The position numbers and the translations under genes were made by a program. DNA of 27,217 nt, from assembly GCA_017520105.1 (NCBI GenBank), contig JAFWRL010000011.1:1-27217 (forward strand), written 5' to 3'. This document shows positions 1 through 6,882 of the stretch, in pieces. A model generated the notes under the pieces. That model searched no databases and had not been told where the DNA came from. It worked only from the letters and a program-made list of their open reading frames with translations. The DNA is from Fibrobacter sp. GTDB taxonomy: Bacteria; Fibrobacterota; Fibrobacteria; Fibrobacterales; Fibrobacteraceae. How positions within the stretch are numbered: position 1 is the first letter of the stretch; the number at the start of each line of letters is the position of its first letter.

Positions 1-2
1 CG

Positions 3-674
3 CCACGAGATGAAAACCCGCCCCTTCCACTAAAATTTACGTTCCAGCCGCTTTGGGTGCTTGCAGTACCCATCATCTGCACGTTGCTAGATTTTTCAGG
101 CGCGGTCGTCCAAATGAACAGCGCAGGCATCGCCGACGCCTCAAAAATCATGCGGGGAGAGTGGTGGCGCACCATCACCGCCATGACACTGCACGGAGAC
201 GAACGACACCTCGCCGGAAACCTGGTCTCAGGATTTCTCGCATTAAGCCTTTTGCATTACCGCATCCCGCTTGCGAAACTCGTGCCGTTCCTTGCCGTCG
301 CAAGCGCTGTCGCCAACTTTGTCGTTGCGCTCACAGTACAGACAAGCTTTAGGTCGCTCGGCTTTTCCGGCTTCGTATTTGCAGTCATCGGATGCCTCGC
401 CGTCATCGAGTTCCGCCTCATGCCCCGCGAAACGCACGGCATGCTCCGCCGATTCGCACCGCTCTGCGGCGCCGCCTCGCTCGCCGTGTTCTTAGGCCTT
501 GGCGAAAACGCAGACATTCTCGGACATTTGTACGGGTTCATCGCAGGCACCCTCTGCGGATTCATCCCCAAAAAGAAAACGCTCCGCTGGGGAGCGCCAA
601 CCGGTATCGCCGACATTTCTGGAGTTTTCGCCTATTACATCCTGTTCGTCATCGGCTGGACTTTGGCCCTTTAA
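3..674 (+). CDS. Rhomboid-family intramembrane serine protease, 5' end outside window
   Basis: The reading frame is open from base 3, so the gene probably starts upstream of the window; the GTG at 57 is only the first possible start inside it. Numbering from that GTG, the protein carries rhomboid hallmarks. HLAGN (H51, N55) follows a Trp-rich GEWWRTI segment. GFSG holds the presumed nucleophile S104 at the start of a membrane helix. GHLYG holds the presumed partner H157 in a late helix. Several hydrophobic helices surround these motifs. Rhomboids cut transmembrane substrates within the lipid bilayer; the substrate here is unknown. The final hydrophobic helix ends at the stop with no cytoplasmic tail. 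The next gene is convergent, and no clear terminator lies in the 56 bp between them. An inactive rhomboid is unlikely because Ser and His are both present. Confidence 0.83.
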   Translation, partial: PRDENPPLPLKFTFQPLWVLAVPIICTLLDFSGAVVQMNSAGIADASKIMRGEWWRTITAMTLHGDERHLAGNLVSGFLALSLLHYRIPLAKLVPFLAVASAVANFVVALTVQTSFRSLGFSGFVFAVIGCLAVIEFRLMPRETHGMLRRFAPLCGAASLAVFLGLGENADILGHLYGFIAGTLCGFIPKKKTLRWGAPTGIADISGVFAYYILFVIGWTLAL

Positions 675-730
675 GGGTAACTTTCCTTCTTTTTCCTTAG
701 TGAACTTAAATAGTTTTTTATAAAGCGCTT

Positions 731-1264
731 TTAATATTTCATGAGTTTTTGATATTGAATTTCAAAAATTTTTTTCTCATCATCCAAACTCATTTCGCCA
801 TTAAGTTCAGTAATGCGTTTATTCAGTTTTAAGCACTCTTCTTCAGGCCATTGCTGGTCATTTTCGCACTTTGTCACAAAGACATGAACTGAATCAACTT
901 TTTTTTTCAACAATTCACTACAATCATTACAATCTGCTGGTAAAACAGCAGGAGCTTCACTCAAAAATTTTATGCCGGCGTCATCTTCTTCTTTTCTTTG
1001 CTGTACAAACTTGCCCGCCTTCTCCACCATTATCTGATATTTTTCAGTCCCAATTCTAGTGACTTCTTTCAGTTCCTCATCAGTCAATTTGTTCTTTTTT
1101 TCAGTCCACTCTTGGCACGCTGTTTTCAAATTTTCGGCTTCTCCGTTAGAAGTACAGATGAAGCTCACATAAAAAATATCATCTGCCATTTTTTCCAACG
1201 AACTTTTGCTACCGGCACAAGCAAAAAGCATTGCGGTAATTATGCAAATCAGACTTTTTTTCAT
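731..1264 (-). CDS. Putative lipoprotein with two copies of a small Cys-containing helical domain
   Basis: This 177-residue protein begins with a lipoprotein signal (MKKSLICIITAMLFAC, acylated Cys about residue 16). The mature part is charged and helical. It appears to hold two copies of the domain seen once in the neighbouring 95-residue lipoprotein. Copy one has EKMADDI, two Cys and LTDEELKEV. Copy two has a KCEN...EEECLKL segment and MSLDDEKKI. The start is supported by GGAG about 8 nt upstream of ATG. A leader element shared with the region at 1842-1867 lies just before it. I do not recognise a named family. A periplasmic or outer-membrane lipoprotein is the only safe call. It is convergent with the rhomboid gene. 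Confidence 0.75.
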   Translation of the reverse strand: MKKSLICIITAMLFACAGSKSSLEKMADDIFYVSFICTSNGEAENLKTACQEWTEKKNKLTDEELKEVTRIGTEKYQIMVEKAGKFVQQRKEEDDAGIKFLSEAPAVLPADCNDCSELLKKKVDSVHVFVTKCENDQQWPEEECLKLNKRITELNGEMSLDDEKKIFEIQYQKLMKY

Positions 1265-1278
1265 GAATCATCTCCACC

Positions 1279-1302
1279 ATGTAGTACAATAATATCAATA
1301 TA
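1279..1302 (-). promoter_or_regulatory. Shared leader/promoter-like element, copy A
   Basis: Read on the plus strand, ATGT-A-GTACAATAA, then TATCAATATA, matches a second copy at 1842-1867 with about five differences. It sits between the upstream terminator and the Shine-Dalgarno of the 177-residue lipoprotein gene. On the minus strand it contains TATTAT/TATTGT, a plausible -10. Its function as a promoter is inferred. Confidence 0.45.
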
Positions 1303-1331
1303 AAAAGTCCGTCCCCAATATGGAGACGAAC
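1302..1331 (-). terminator. Rho-independent terminator after the 95-residue lipoprotein gene
   Basis: On the minus strand a 10-bp stem (arms 1322-1331 and 1307-1316, with G-T wobbles) closes a 5-nt loop and is followed by a run of five T. It lies about 30 bp past the stop of the 1360-1647 gene and just upstream of the next lipoprotein promoter, so it insulates the two genes. Confidence 0.7.
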
Positions 1332-1359
1332 CTACATAGACCAGACCCTTTAATTCAAG

Positions 1360-1647
1360 CTATTTTTCCTTTTTAGCTTTTTTCTCGTCGTGAATCTTTT
1401 TTATTTCCACTAGAATCTTTTCGAGGGCTTTCTTTTCAATCTGTTTCAATTCTTCTTCGGTGAAGTTTTCCTTGCGTTTTTCGTACTTCTTTTCCAATTC
1501 ATCGCACTTTACCTTATCGTATTCCTTCTTAAAGCACTTGACGCCATCCCGAACAATATCATCGACAAGTTTCTCCGGGGAATCGCCGCACCCAGTGAAT
1601 GCAAATGACATTGCAGCTACAACGGTTATCAGGAAAAGTTTTTTCAT
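1360..1647 (-). CDS. Small putative lipoprotein, single-domain paralogue of the neighbour
   Basis: This 95-residue protein has a signal peptide ending in FTGC (Cys about residue 20), so it is probably lipid-anchored. The mature part is a Lys/Glu-rich helix pair with two Cys (VKCFKKE and VKCDEL), and could form a disulfide-linked hairpin in the periplasm. The blocks SPEKLVDDI and NFTEEELKQIEK match EKMADDI and KLTDEELKEV in the downstream 177-residue lipoprotein, so the two are paralogues. A strong Shine-Dalgarno (GGGAGGGA) lies about 7 nt before ATG, with an AT-rich TATATTATA promoter region further upstream. The gene ends in its own terminator. The biochemical role is unknown; no catalytic motif is visible. 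Confidence 0.75.
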   Translation of the reverse strand: MKKLFLITVVAAMSFAFTGCGDSPEKLVDDIVRDGVKCFKKEYDKVKCDELEKKYEKRKENFTEEELKQIEKKALEKILVEIKKIHDEKKAKKEK

Positions 1648-1755
1648 GGTGCATCCCTCCCATTTTAAGTTGTGTATAATATAAGTATACTCTTTTAAAG
1701 AGGTATTGTTTGTAAATAGATTTTTATAAAACCGATATCATAATCCACATTTAGG

Positions 1756-1830
1756 CTATCTTCGTTTTTTTCGCCTTTTTTCCACTTCTATATATTTCAG
1801 CATCACGAGTTCCTGAAGCTTTTTCATCAT
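1756..1830 (-). CDS. Possible small basic peptide gene (23-24 codons)
   Basis: The frame begins with two Met codons (1830 and 1827) followed by KKLQELVMLKYIEVEKRR and a short basic tail, predicting an amphipathic, strongly basic helix. The Met at 1827 lies exactly as far (15 nt) from leader element B as the start of the 177-residue lipoprotein lies from leader element A. A TGGA-A Shine-Dalgarno-like block is aligned in both. This is the main support, since the ORF is short enough to arise by chance. A competing 29-codon frame starts at 1840 but has no ribosome site. It could be a real small protein, a remnant of a third lipoprotein gene, or an untranslated transcript. Confidence 0.35.
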   Translation of the reverse strand: MMKKLQELVMLKYIEVEKRRKKRR

Positions 1831-1841
1831 TCTTGTCCATT

Positions 1842-1867
1842 ATGTTGTACAATAACGTCAACATACA
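1842..1867 (-). promoter_or_regulatory. Shared leader/promoter-like element, copy B
   Basis: ATGT-T-GTACAATAA, then CGTCAACATA (plus-strand reading) matches element A at 1279-1302. As there, it directly follows a terminator hairpin of the preceding minus-strand gene and directly precedes a possible start codon. A promoter role is inferred from conservation and position. Confidence 0.45.
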
Positions 1868-1895
1868 AAAACGACCCCGGCACTAAGACCGGGGT
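1866..1895 (-). terminator. Rho-independent terminator of the YfgM-like gene
   Basis: On the minus strand ACCCCGG (1895-1889) pairs with CCGGGGT (1880-1874) across an 8-nt loop and is followed by CG and five T. It lies about 80 bp past the stop of the 228-residue TPR protein gene. The hairpin begins with GTCACC, resembling the REP-like elements elsewhere in the window. Confidence 0.75.
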
Positions 1896-1931
1896 GACAA
1901 AAAGCACGACATTGCTATAAGCGACAGAAAA

Positions 1932-1969
1932 CTAATGACCATTGACGAACGACCATTAGCTAAGCTAAT
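1932..1969. repeat. Short palindromic stretch downstream of the TPR gene
   Basis: CTAATG (1932-1937) faces CATTAG (1954-1959), and ATTAGC-taa-GCTAAT (1955-1969) is a 15-bp palindrome. GACCATT also occurs twice nearby. No T-run follows, so I do not call it a terminator; a role in mRNA 3'-end stability is possible. Confidence 0.4.
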
Positions 1970-1977
1970 AACTAAAA

Positions 1978-2664
1978 TTAAAGGCTAGCGAGGAACTTTT
2001 TAGCCTTGTCCGCAAAAGCGCGGTTGTCGCCATAGACGTGGAGCAACTTTTCAGCCGTAGCCTTAGCCTTGTCGCTTGCACCGAGCTGCTGATACACAAG
2101 CGTGAGCTTCCACATGGCATCAGCAACCATCGGGACCTCGTCTGCCGGTTCGTCCTTCTGGTAGCGGTCTTCCAGGTCGCCTGTACGCTTGCCGAATTCA
2201 GCAATGTACTTTTCGAGGAAATTCGCGGCAGCGGGGAAGTCGCCCTTTTCCATTTTCACAGCGGCAAGACCATGCATGGCTGCCGAACGCACGAGAGCGA
2301 CAGAACCCGCATTGTCAAGAGCTTTCTGGAGGAGGAGGGCGGCACCGTCAAAATCCTTCTTTTCGAACTTGATATTGCCAGCAAGAAGCGAAATCTTGGC
2401 AAGAGCGAGGCCTTCGACCTTGCCCGAAGCTATCTTCGCCTCGAATTCAACAAGGGCGCTATCCTTTTCGCCGGCATAGAGGTAGGTGTATCCCATGCCA
2501 ATGAGTTCGCTCTGTTCTATAGCAGCAGCCTTACGGGCGTCCTTGTACTGGATAATCCCTGCAATCACAGCGATAACGATGACAAACGCCACCGCGACCT
2601 TCGTTCCGTGCTGGATAAAGAATGCCTTAAGTTCAGAATTATTAGTATTAGATTCGTTAGCCAT
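1978..2664 (-). CDS. YfgM-like single-pass membrane protein with TPR-like repeats
   Basis: This 228-residue protein has a short polar N-terminus, one transmembrane helix (about residues 22-39) and a helical TPR-like domain. Repeated helix pairs include YTYLYAGEKDSALVEFE, AGNIKFEKKDFDGAALLLQKAL, GLAAVKMEKGDFPAAANFLEKY and LTLVYQQLGASDKAKATAEKL. The architecture and length match the YfgM/UPF0070 type, whose E. coli member works with PpiD at the SecYEG translocon. Equivalent function here is inference. The ATG has GGAAG about 8 nt upstream and a good sigma-70-like promoter (CTGACA, 17 nt, TATGAT) that diverges from the tRNA promoter. Other membrane TPR scaffolds remain possible. Confidence 0.72.
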   Translation of the reverse strand: MANESNTNNSELKAFFIQHGTKVAVAFVIVIAVIAGIIQYKDARKAAAIEQSELIGMGYTYLYAGEKDSALVEFEAKIASGKVEGLALAKISLLAGNIKFEKKDFDGAALLLQKALDNAGSVALVRSAAMHGLAAVKMEKGDFPAAANFLEKYIAEFGKRTGDLEDRYQKDEPADEVPMVADAMWKLTLVYQQLGASDKAKATAEKLLHVYGDNRAFADKAKKFLASL

Positions 2665-2701
2665 AATTAAGCTTCCATGTTAAAAAAATTTCTGTAGCCC
2701 A

Positions 2702-2730
2702 ATCATAGAAAAAAAAGCAAAGCTTGTCAG
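2702..2730 (-). promoter_or_regulatory. Promoter of the YfgM-like gene
   Basis: On the minus strand -35 CTGACA (2730-2725), a 17-nt spacer and -10 TATGAT (2707-2702) give an expected start near 2695, about 30 nt before the ATG. The -35 box lies in one arm of an inverted repeat (CTTGTCA at 2723-2729, TGACAAG at 2738-2744) whose other arm carries the -35 of the divergent tRNA gene. Confidence 0.7.
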
Positions 2731-2736
2731 TAAATC

Positions 2737-2765
2737 TTGACAAGAAAGGGTCCATTTACTATCTT
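2737..2765 (+). promoter_or_regulatory. Promoter of tRNA-Thr
   Basis: -35 TTGACA (2737-2742), a 17-nt spacer and -10 TATCTT (2760-2765) are followed by the mature tRNA start at 2778, leaving a short 5' leader. The consensus -35 and ideal spacer suit a strong stable-RNA promoter. Confidence 0.75.
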
Positions 2766-2777
2766 TGTTCTCGCTTC

Positions 2778-2850
2778 GCCACTCTAGCTCAGCTGGTAGA
2801 GCAGCTGATTCGTAATCAGCAGGTCGGCAGTTCAAATCTGCTGGGTGGCT
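2778..2850 (+). tRNA. tRNA-Thr (anticodon CGU)
   Basis: All arms can be drawn. Acceptor GCCACTC pairs with GGGTGGC (one G-T). The D-arm is GCTC/GAGC with AGCTGGTA in the loop. The anticodon stem GCTGA/TCAGC encloses TTCGTAA, with anticodon CGT at 2811-2813. The variable loop is AGGTC, and the T-arm GGCAG/CTGCT has loop TTCAAAT. The G1-C72 and C2-G71 pairs agree with threonine identity. The discriminator is T2850, and no CCA is encoded. It decodes ACG codons. It is transcribed alone between its own promoter and terminator. Confidence 0.95.
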
Positions 2851-2856
2851 CGAAAG

Positions 2857-2893
2857 ACTCCTCGGACGCAAATCCGGGGAGTTTTTGTTTTTG
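2857..2893 (+). terminator. Rho-independent terminator of tRNA-Thr
   Basis: ACTCCTCGGA (2857-2866) pairs with TCCGGGGAGT (2873-2882) in a 10-bp stem with one G-T pair and a 6-nt loop. TTTTG and TTTTT follow. It starts 7 nt after the tRNA. Confidence 0.9.
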
Positions 2894-2928
2894 GGGCATT
2901 TCCGTTTTTTTGAGGGTACGGCAAATTA

Positions 2929-2934
2929 TATATT
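2929..2934 (+). promoter_or_regulatory. -10 box of the papain-like gene, leaderless configuration
   Basis: TATATT ends 7 nt before the ATG at 2942, so transcription would begin at or next to the start codon. There is no Shine-Dalgarno in the preceding 20 nt and no good -35 at the usual distance, so the call rests on position and on three other genes with the same arrangement. Confidence 0.4.
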
Positions 2935-2941
2935 GGTCTAT

Positions 2942-4969
2942 ATGAGCTGCTCCAGAATAGCAACAATAGTTTTACTGCTAGCAACGATTATCTTTGCTCA
3001 GAATCGTTCGGATTACCACCCTGGGATTCCAGAATATCGAATTGGCGGTACAGACACCATTATATCTTCGGATGGTAGAAAAGACACGCGGTTGCTGAAC
3101 ATTTCTTGGGGAGAATTGGCCGATAAAAGAAAGTGGGATACGATTCATGCCCCGCTGGACCCCAAAACAAGACCTCTCGATGAAGATGAAGGAGTCCGTT
3201 GTTGGGCTATTGCCATTTACAACTTGAACCACTATTACAGAATGGCGAATGGAGAAAGAGGCAACCTGACTTTGGATGAAATCGTCGCGCTAGGGCACAT
3301 GTACGAGGATGCACACGCATTTTATGATACCGCTACAACTTCCTTTCCCCTGAAATATGAAGATTGGCGAGAAAAAGTAAATAGTTCGCCCGGTCCTGCC
3401 CTTGCTGCGTTCCCTATGAATTCGGGAAGTGACGAATCTTACATGCTTAGTTGGGCGTTAAACATACCCAGACCTAAAGAATATTCAACCAATGACGATT
3501 TTCAGGGGAACCAAAAACTAGCCGCGCAAATGTGGATTGACAGCCTGTCGGATGGAAAACCCATTTATGTCAATCAATGTTATATGAAGCGAGAAGAATG
3601 TAATCCTGAGTCATGGAAACACAAACATACCATGCTTATTGACGGATACAGATATCGAAATGCAGACTCCATTGAATTCCATTTCATAAACATCGATAAC
3701 TACGGAAAAAACGAATGGAGGACTCTCCTTGGCAAAAACTGGCATTTCATATATTCCTTTATCATCATCAGCGGGGTCGATTCCGTTCGGGCAACACTTC
3801 CTGAAGTACACGTTGATTCCGATTCCGACGGCATCATGGATTTTGATGAATTGTATAGGTTTGCTTCTCGCTATGATTCCAAGGACTCCGATGGAGATGG
3901 AATTGACGATAAAACGGAGATTTACTCTTATGTCATTCGGGAAAAGATAAGTGGCAAAAAAAACGTTTTCCGTCCAGGAATACTTAAAGGGCACGGTGTT
4001 ACACAAGAATTTTTCGCAGATATCGATAAAGATGGCAAAAGGGCTGAAAACGACGACGATTCTGACGGTGACGGTATTAAAGACGGAGAAGAAGACTTAA
4101 ACCATAACGGATTCGTGGATGTCGGGGAAACGGACCCTTACGATAAAAACAATGGAGAAGATTCCCTCAAAAATGAAATTCCAAACAACATTATCATATA
4201 CTCCTTGGGCTATATAAGAATCAATGACGGAGACTCCTTATTCAAGGGCTCTTCGGAAAATTCGCAATGCACCGATAAGTGTGATATAGCAGCAGAAGCC
4301 AAGGAGAATAAATCCGTTGATGTGGGTACAGGAGCAAGAATCGGGAATGTCTATTCAAAAGGGCCGATTCAAATTCAAAGCAAGAAAACTATTGGGACAG
4401 TCCGCTATTACGGCAACTCCCATGTCAACGATTCCATTAATGAAATTATTGTTTTTAATCACGACGAACGACTTTGGCCGTACCATATCCCCCAATTTTC
4501 AGCCAAGGCGATAAAGACGAAAGCTGAAAAAATCGTGAGAGCCGGAGAAAGCGATACATTGAAAGGTGTTGCCTCGTTTAAAACAATCAAGGTAGAAGCC
4601 GGAGGCAAGCTCTATTTCGATGAAGGCGAAATCTCCGTGAAAAATCTACAGCTGGATGCAGGTTCCAGTATAGATTTTGTAAAACCCGATTTTTCGATGA
4701 TTTTACATGTCAACAAGAACATTCAATGGAATGCGACTACTGAAAATCGAAATTTAGATTTTATAGCAAAAAGATTAAAATTATACTACTATGGTCACAA
4801 GCCATTCATTGTCAATGGTGTATGGGCGGGGACGATTATAGCCCCCCATGCGGAACTGGTATTGGGCCAAACTGAAAATAAAAAATTCTATGGACAATTT
4901 TTGGGAAAGGGCGTTACCGTTCATCAAAACGCTAAAGTTTTTAGAGTTCCGTTCAACCCGAAAAAATAA
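2942..4969 (+). CDS. Secreted papain-like cysteine peptidase-like protein with calcium-binding repeats and beta-rich C-terminus
   Basis: The start at 2942 gives a clean signal peptide (MSCSRIATIVLLLATIIFAQ) on a 675-residue protein; the open frame reaches further up into the tRNA terminator, but no start there fits a signal peptide. Residues about 80-280 look like a papain-fold peptidase of the C39/C10 kind: RCWAIA with C87 followed by Trp as in papain, KHTMLIDGY with H229, and FINIDNYG with N250/N253. Residues 290-405 hold Asp-rich calcium loops (DSDSDGIMDFDE, DSDGDGIDD, DIDKDG, DSDGDGIKDGE, DLNHNG) of the thrombospondin type 3/EF-hand-like kind. The last 200 residues form a Gly/Val-rich beta region ending in APHAELVLGQTENKKFYGQF, suggesting a beta-helix or surface-anchoring fold. 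The domain assignment is by motif only, and peptidase activity is inferred. Confidence 0.7.
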   Translation: MSCSRIATIVLLLATIIFAQNRSDYHPGIPEYRIGGTDTIISSDGRKDTRLLNISWGELADKRKWDTIHAPLDPKTRPLDEDEGVRCWAIAIYNLNHYYRMANGERGNLTLDEIVALGHMYEDAHAFYDTATTSFPLKYEDWREKVNSSPGPALAAFPMNSGSDESYMLSWALNIPRPKEYSTNDDFQGNQKLAAQMWIDSLSDGKPIYVNQCYMKREECNPESWKHKHTMLIDGYRYRNADSIEFHFINIDNYGKNEWRTLLGKNWHFIYSFIIISGVDSVRATLPEVHVDSDSDGIMDFDELYRFASRYDSKDSDGDGIDDKTEIYSYVIREKISGKKNVFRPGILKGHGVTQEFFADIDKDGKRAENDDDSDGDGIKDGEEDLNHNGFVDVGETDPYDKNNGEDSLKNEIPNNIIIYSLGYIRINDGDSLFKGSSENSQCTDKCDIAAEAKENKSVDVGTGARIGNVYSKGPIQIQSKKTIGTVRYYGNSHVNDSINEIIVFNHDERLWPYHIPQFSAKAIKTKAEKIVRAGESDTLKGVASFKTIKVEAGGKLYFDEGEISVKNLQLDAGSSIDFVKPDFSMILHVNKNIQWNATTENRNLDFIAKRLKLYYYGHKPFIVNGVWAGTIIAPHAELVLGQTENKKFYGQFLGKGVTVHQNAKVFRVPFNPKK

Positions 4970-4980
4970 AAAATCACGAC

Positions 4981-5009
4981 TTGCGAAAGCGACTCAAATT
5001 AACTAAATT
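4981..5009 (+). promoter_or_regulatory. Promoter of the XPB-like helicase gene, leaderless configuration
   Basis: -35 TTGCGA (4981-4986), a 17-nt spacer and -10 TAAATT (5004-5009) are followed by only 9 nt before ATG at 5019. No Shine-Dalgarno can fit, so the mRNA should begin at or within a few nucleotides of the start codon. Confidence 0.55.
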
Positions 5010-5018
5010 TGTCGCTCT

Positions 5019-6794
5019 ATGAATCCGAATGGCGCAATTATTGTACAAAGCAACCTCGAAATCATGGTCGAGGTCGATAATCCGAACTACCCTACCGCAC
5101 GTGATGCAATCGCCCCTTTCACGGAACTCGTCAAAAGCCCGGAGCACTTGCACACCTATAAGATTTCCCATTTGAGCTTGTGGAACGCAGCAGCAACTGG
5201 ACTGCGCGCTCCCGAAGTTCTCGAAAGGCTCGAAAGCCAAAGCCGCTATCCAATACCGCCGACAGTCGTCACCGAAATTGAAGACTACATGGCCCGTTAC
5301 GGTCTCCTCCGTCTGAGAAAAGAAGGCGACCGCCTGATGATGGAATCCGACGACAAAATCATGTTCGTCGAAATCTGCAAATTGAGGGATGTTGAACCGT
5401 TCATCGTCGAATTTATCGACGATACGCATGCCGTAGTCGATCCTGAACGCCGCGGTCATCTCAAGATGACGCTTACCAATGCAGGCTTCCCGGTCGAAGA
5501 CCTTGCCGGATACACTGTCGGCGACCCGCTCCCCATCCAGCTCCGCGAAACAACCGTTTCCGGCAAGCCGTTCATACTCCGCGACTACCAGAAGGACGCC
5601 GCACAAGTTTTCTATGCAAGCGGTAGCGAAAAAGGCGGTTCCGGCGTAATCGTGCTCCCCTGCGGTTCCGGCAAGACGGTCATCGGGCTTGCAACGATGG
5701 CATTGATACAGACCAAGACACTGATTCTGACGCCGAACATTTCGGCATCGCGACAGTGGATTCGCGAGATTTGCGACAAGACAACTCTCACCTTGGATCA
5801 GGTGAAAGAATATTCCGGCGAAGTCAAGGAAATCGGCCCCGTCACCGTCGCCACCTACCAGATTCTAACGCAAAGGAAACGCGCCAAGAAGAGCGACGAC
5901 GACAAGGAAGTCAAGGAACCGGAAATGACCGAAGAAGAGGTCAAGAAGGAACTTGCCAATTTCCCGCTTTTCAGCGAGCAGAAATGGGGACTCATGATTT
6001 ACGACGAAGTCCACCTGCTCCCCGCCCCCGTGTTCCGCCTAAGTACCGAAATGCAGGCCACACGCCGCTTGGGCCTTACGGCAACGCTCGTGCGCGAAGA
6101 CCACAAGGAAACCGAGGTTTTCAGCCTTATCGGTCCGAAAAAGTTCGACATCCCGTGGCGTATCCTCGAGGCGCAAGGCTGGATTGCCACCGCTGACTGT
6201 AACGAAATCCGCATCCCGATGGAACCGGAACTCAAGATGAAGTACGCTCTTGCCCCGGTCCGCGACAAGATTACGCTCGCCAGCACGAACCCAGAAAAGA
6301 CGGACATCGTCGAACGACTGCTCAAGCATTTCAGCAAGCCGGACGACCGCGTGCTCATCATCGGGCAGTATATCGACCAGCTCGAAGCGCTCTCCGAAGA
6401 TTTGCAGATTCCGCTGATTACCGGAAAGACGCCGAACAAGGAACGCGAAAAGCTTTATGCGGCATTCCGCTCCGGCGCACAGAAGAACCTCATGGTTTCC
6501 AAAGTCGGTAACTTCGCCATCGACTTGCCCGACGCGAACGTGCTCATCCAGATTTCGGGAACGTTTGGCAGCCGCCAAGAAGAAGCCCAACGCCTCGGCC
6601 GCGTGTTGCGTCCCAAGAGCGACGGCGGTGCAGCTCACTTCTACAGCATCGTGACGCAAGATTCCAAGGAACAGGAATTTGCGATGAACCGCCAGCTGTT
6701 CCTCACCGAACAGGGTTACGCCTACAAGATTATCAAGCGCGGCGACTGGGATATTTTGGCGCGCACGCCCGAAGAACTCGCCGCAAGAGCGTAG
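5019..6794 (+). CDS. XPB/Rad25-like superfamily 2 DNA helicase
   Basis: This 591-residue protein has the bacterial XPB layout. An N-terminal domain of about 170 residues resembles the XPB/Ssl2 N-terminal region. A Q-motif-like FILRDYQKDAA precedes Walker A LPCGSGKT (K219). Walker B is the DEVH box (D329-H332). LGLTATLVRED is motif III and QRLGRVLRPK, near residue 525, is motif VI. XPB helicases are 3'-5' DNA translocases used in repair and transcription in eukaryotes; bacterial members unwind DNA, but their pathway is less settled. The nuclease XPF/Bax1 partner sometimes found beside archaeal XPB is absent here. The gene stands alone, with its own promoter and a strong bidirectional terminator. 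The charged insert KSDDDKEVKEPEMTEEEV between motifs Ia and II is longer than I would expect. Confidence 0.88.
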   Translation: MNPNGAIIVQSNLEIMVEVDNPNYPTARDAIAPFTELVKSPEHLHTYKISHLSLWNAAATGLRAPEVLERLESQSRYPIPPTVVTEIEDYMARYGLLRLRKEGDRLMMESDDKIMFVEICKLRDVEPFIVEFIDDTHAVVDPERRGHLKMTLTNAGFPVEDLAGYTVGDPLPIQLRETTVSGKPFILRDYQKDAAQVFYASGSEKGGSGVIVLPCGSGKTVIGLATMALIQTKTLILTPNISASRQWIREICDKTTLTLDQVKEYSGEVKEIGPVTVATYQILTQRKRAKKSDDDKEVKEPEMTEEEVKKELANFPLFSEQKWGLMIYDEVHLLPAPVFRLSTEMQATRRLGLTATLVREDHKETEVFSLIGPKKFDIPWRILEAQGWIATADCNEIRIPMEPELKMKYALAPVRDKITLASTNPEKTDIVERLLKHFSKPDDRVLIIGQYIDQLEALSEDLQIPLITGKTPNKEREKLYAAFRSGAQKNLMVSKVGNFAIDLPDANVLIQISGTFGSRQEEAQRLGRVLRPKSDGGAAHFYSIVTQDSKEQEFAMNRQLFLTEQGYAYKIIKRGDWDILARTPEELAARA

Positions 6795-6835
6795 TCTCGT
6801 TATAAGCGTCGTCTAGCGGCTTTCTCGCAGAATTC

Positions 6836-6865
6836 AAAAAGGCTCCGCCACCGCGGAGCCTTTTT
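6836..6865. terminator. Bidirectional Rho-independent terminator between convergent genes
   Basis: A perfect 8-bp stem GGCTCCGC/GCGGAGCC (6841-6848 and 6853-6860) with loop CACC is flanked by five A on the left and five T on the right. It therefore works for the helicase gene on the plus strand and the surface-protein gene on the minus strand. Confidence 0.92.
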
Positions 6866-6882
6866 GGCATAGTCATATGTCT

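Larger units (their letters stand above)
1648..1977. other. 330-bp intergenic region: promoters, small ORF, terminator, palindromes
   Basis: This gap holds no gene above about 30 codons. From right to left it contains a palindromic stretch near the TPR-gene stop (1932-1969), a terminator hairpin (1866-1895), leader element B (1842-1867), a possible 23-24 codon ORF (1756-1830), and the promoter region of the 95-residue lipoprotein gene (about 1660-1690, TATATTATA on the minus strand). Confidence 0.6.

Noticed and set aside
1751..1840. 29-codon ORF starting at 1840
   Set aside because: No ribosome site; the overlapping ORF at 1756-1830 is better placed relative to the conserved leader.
2885..2941. 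Upstream extension of the papain-like protein
   Set aside because: It would begin inside the tRNA terminator and would displace the signal peptide; 2942 is a better start.
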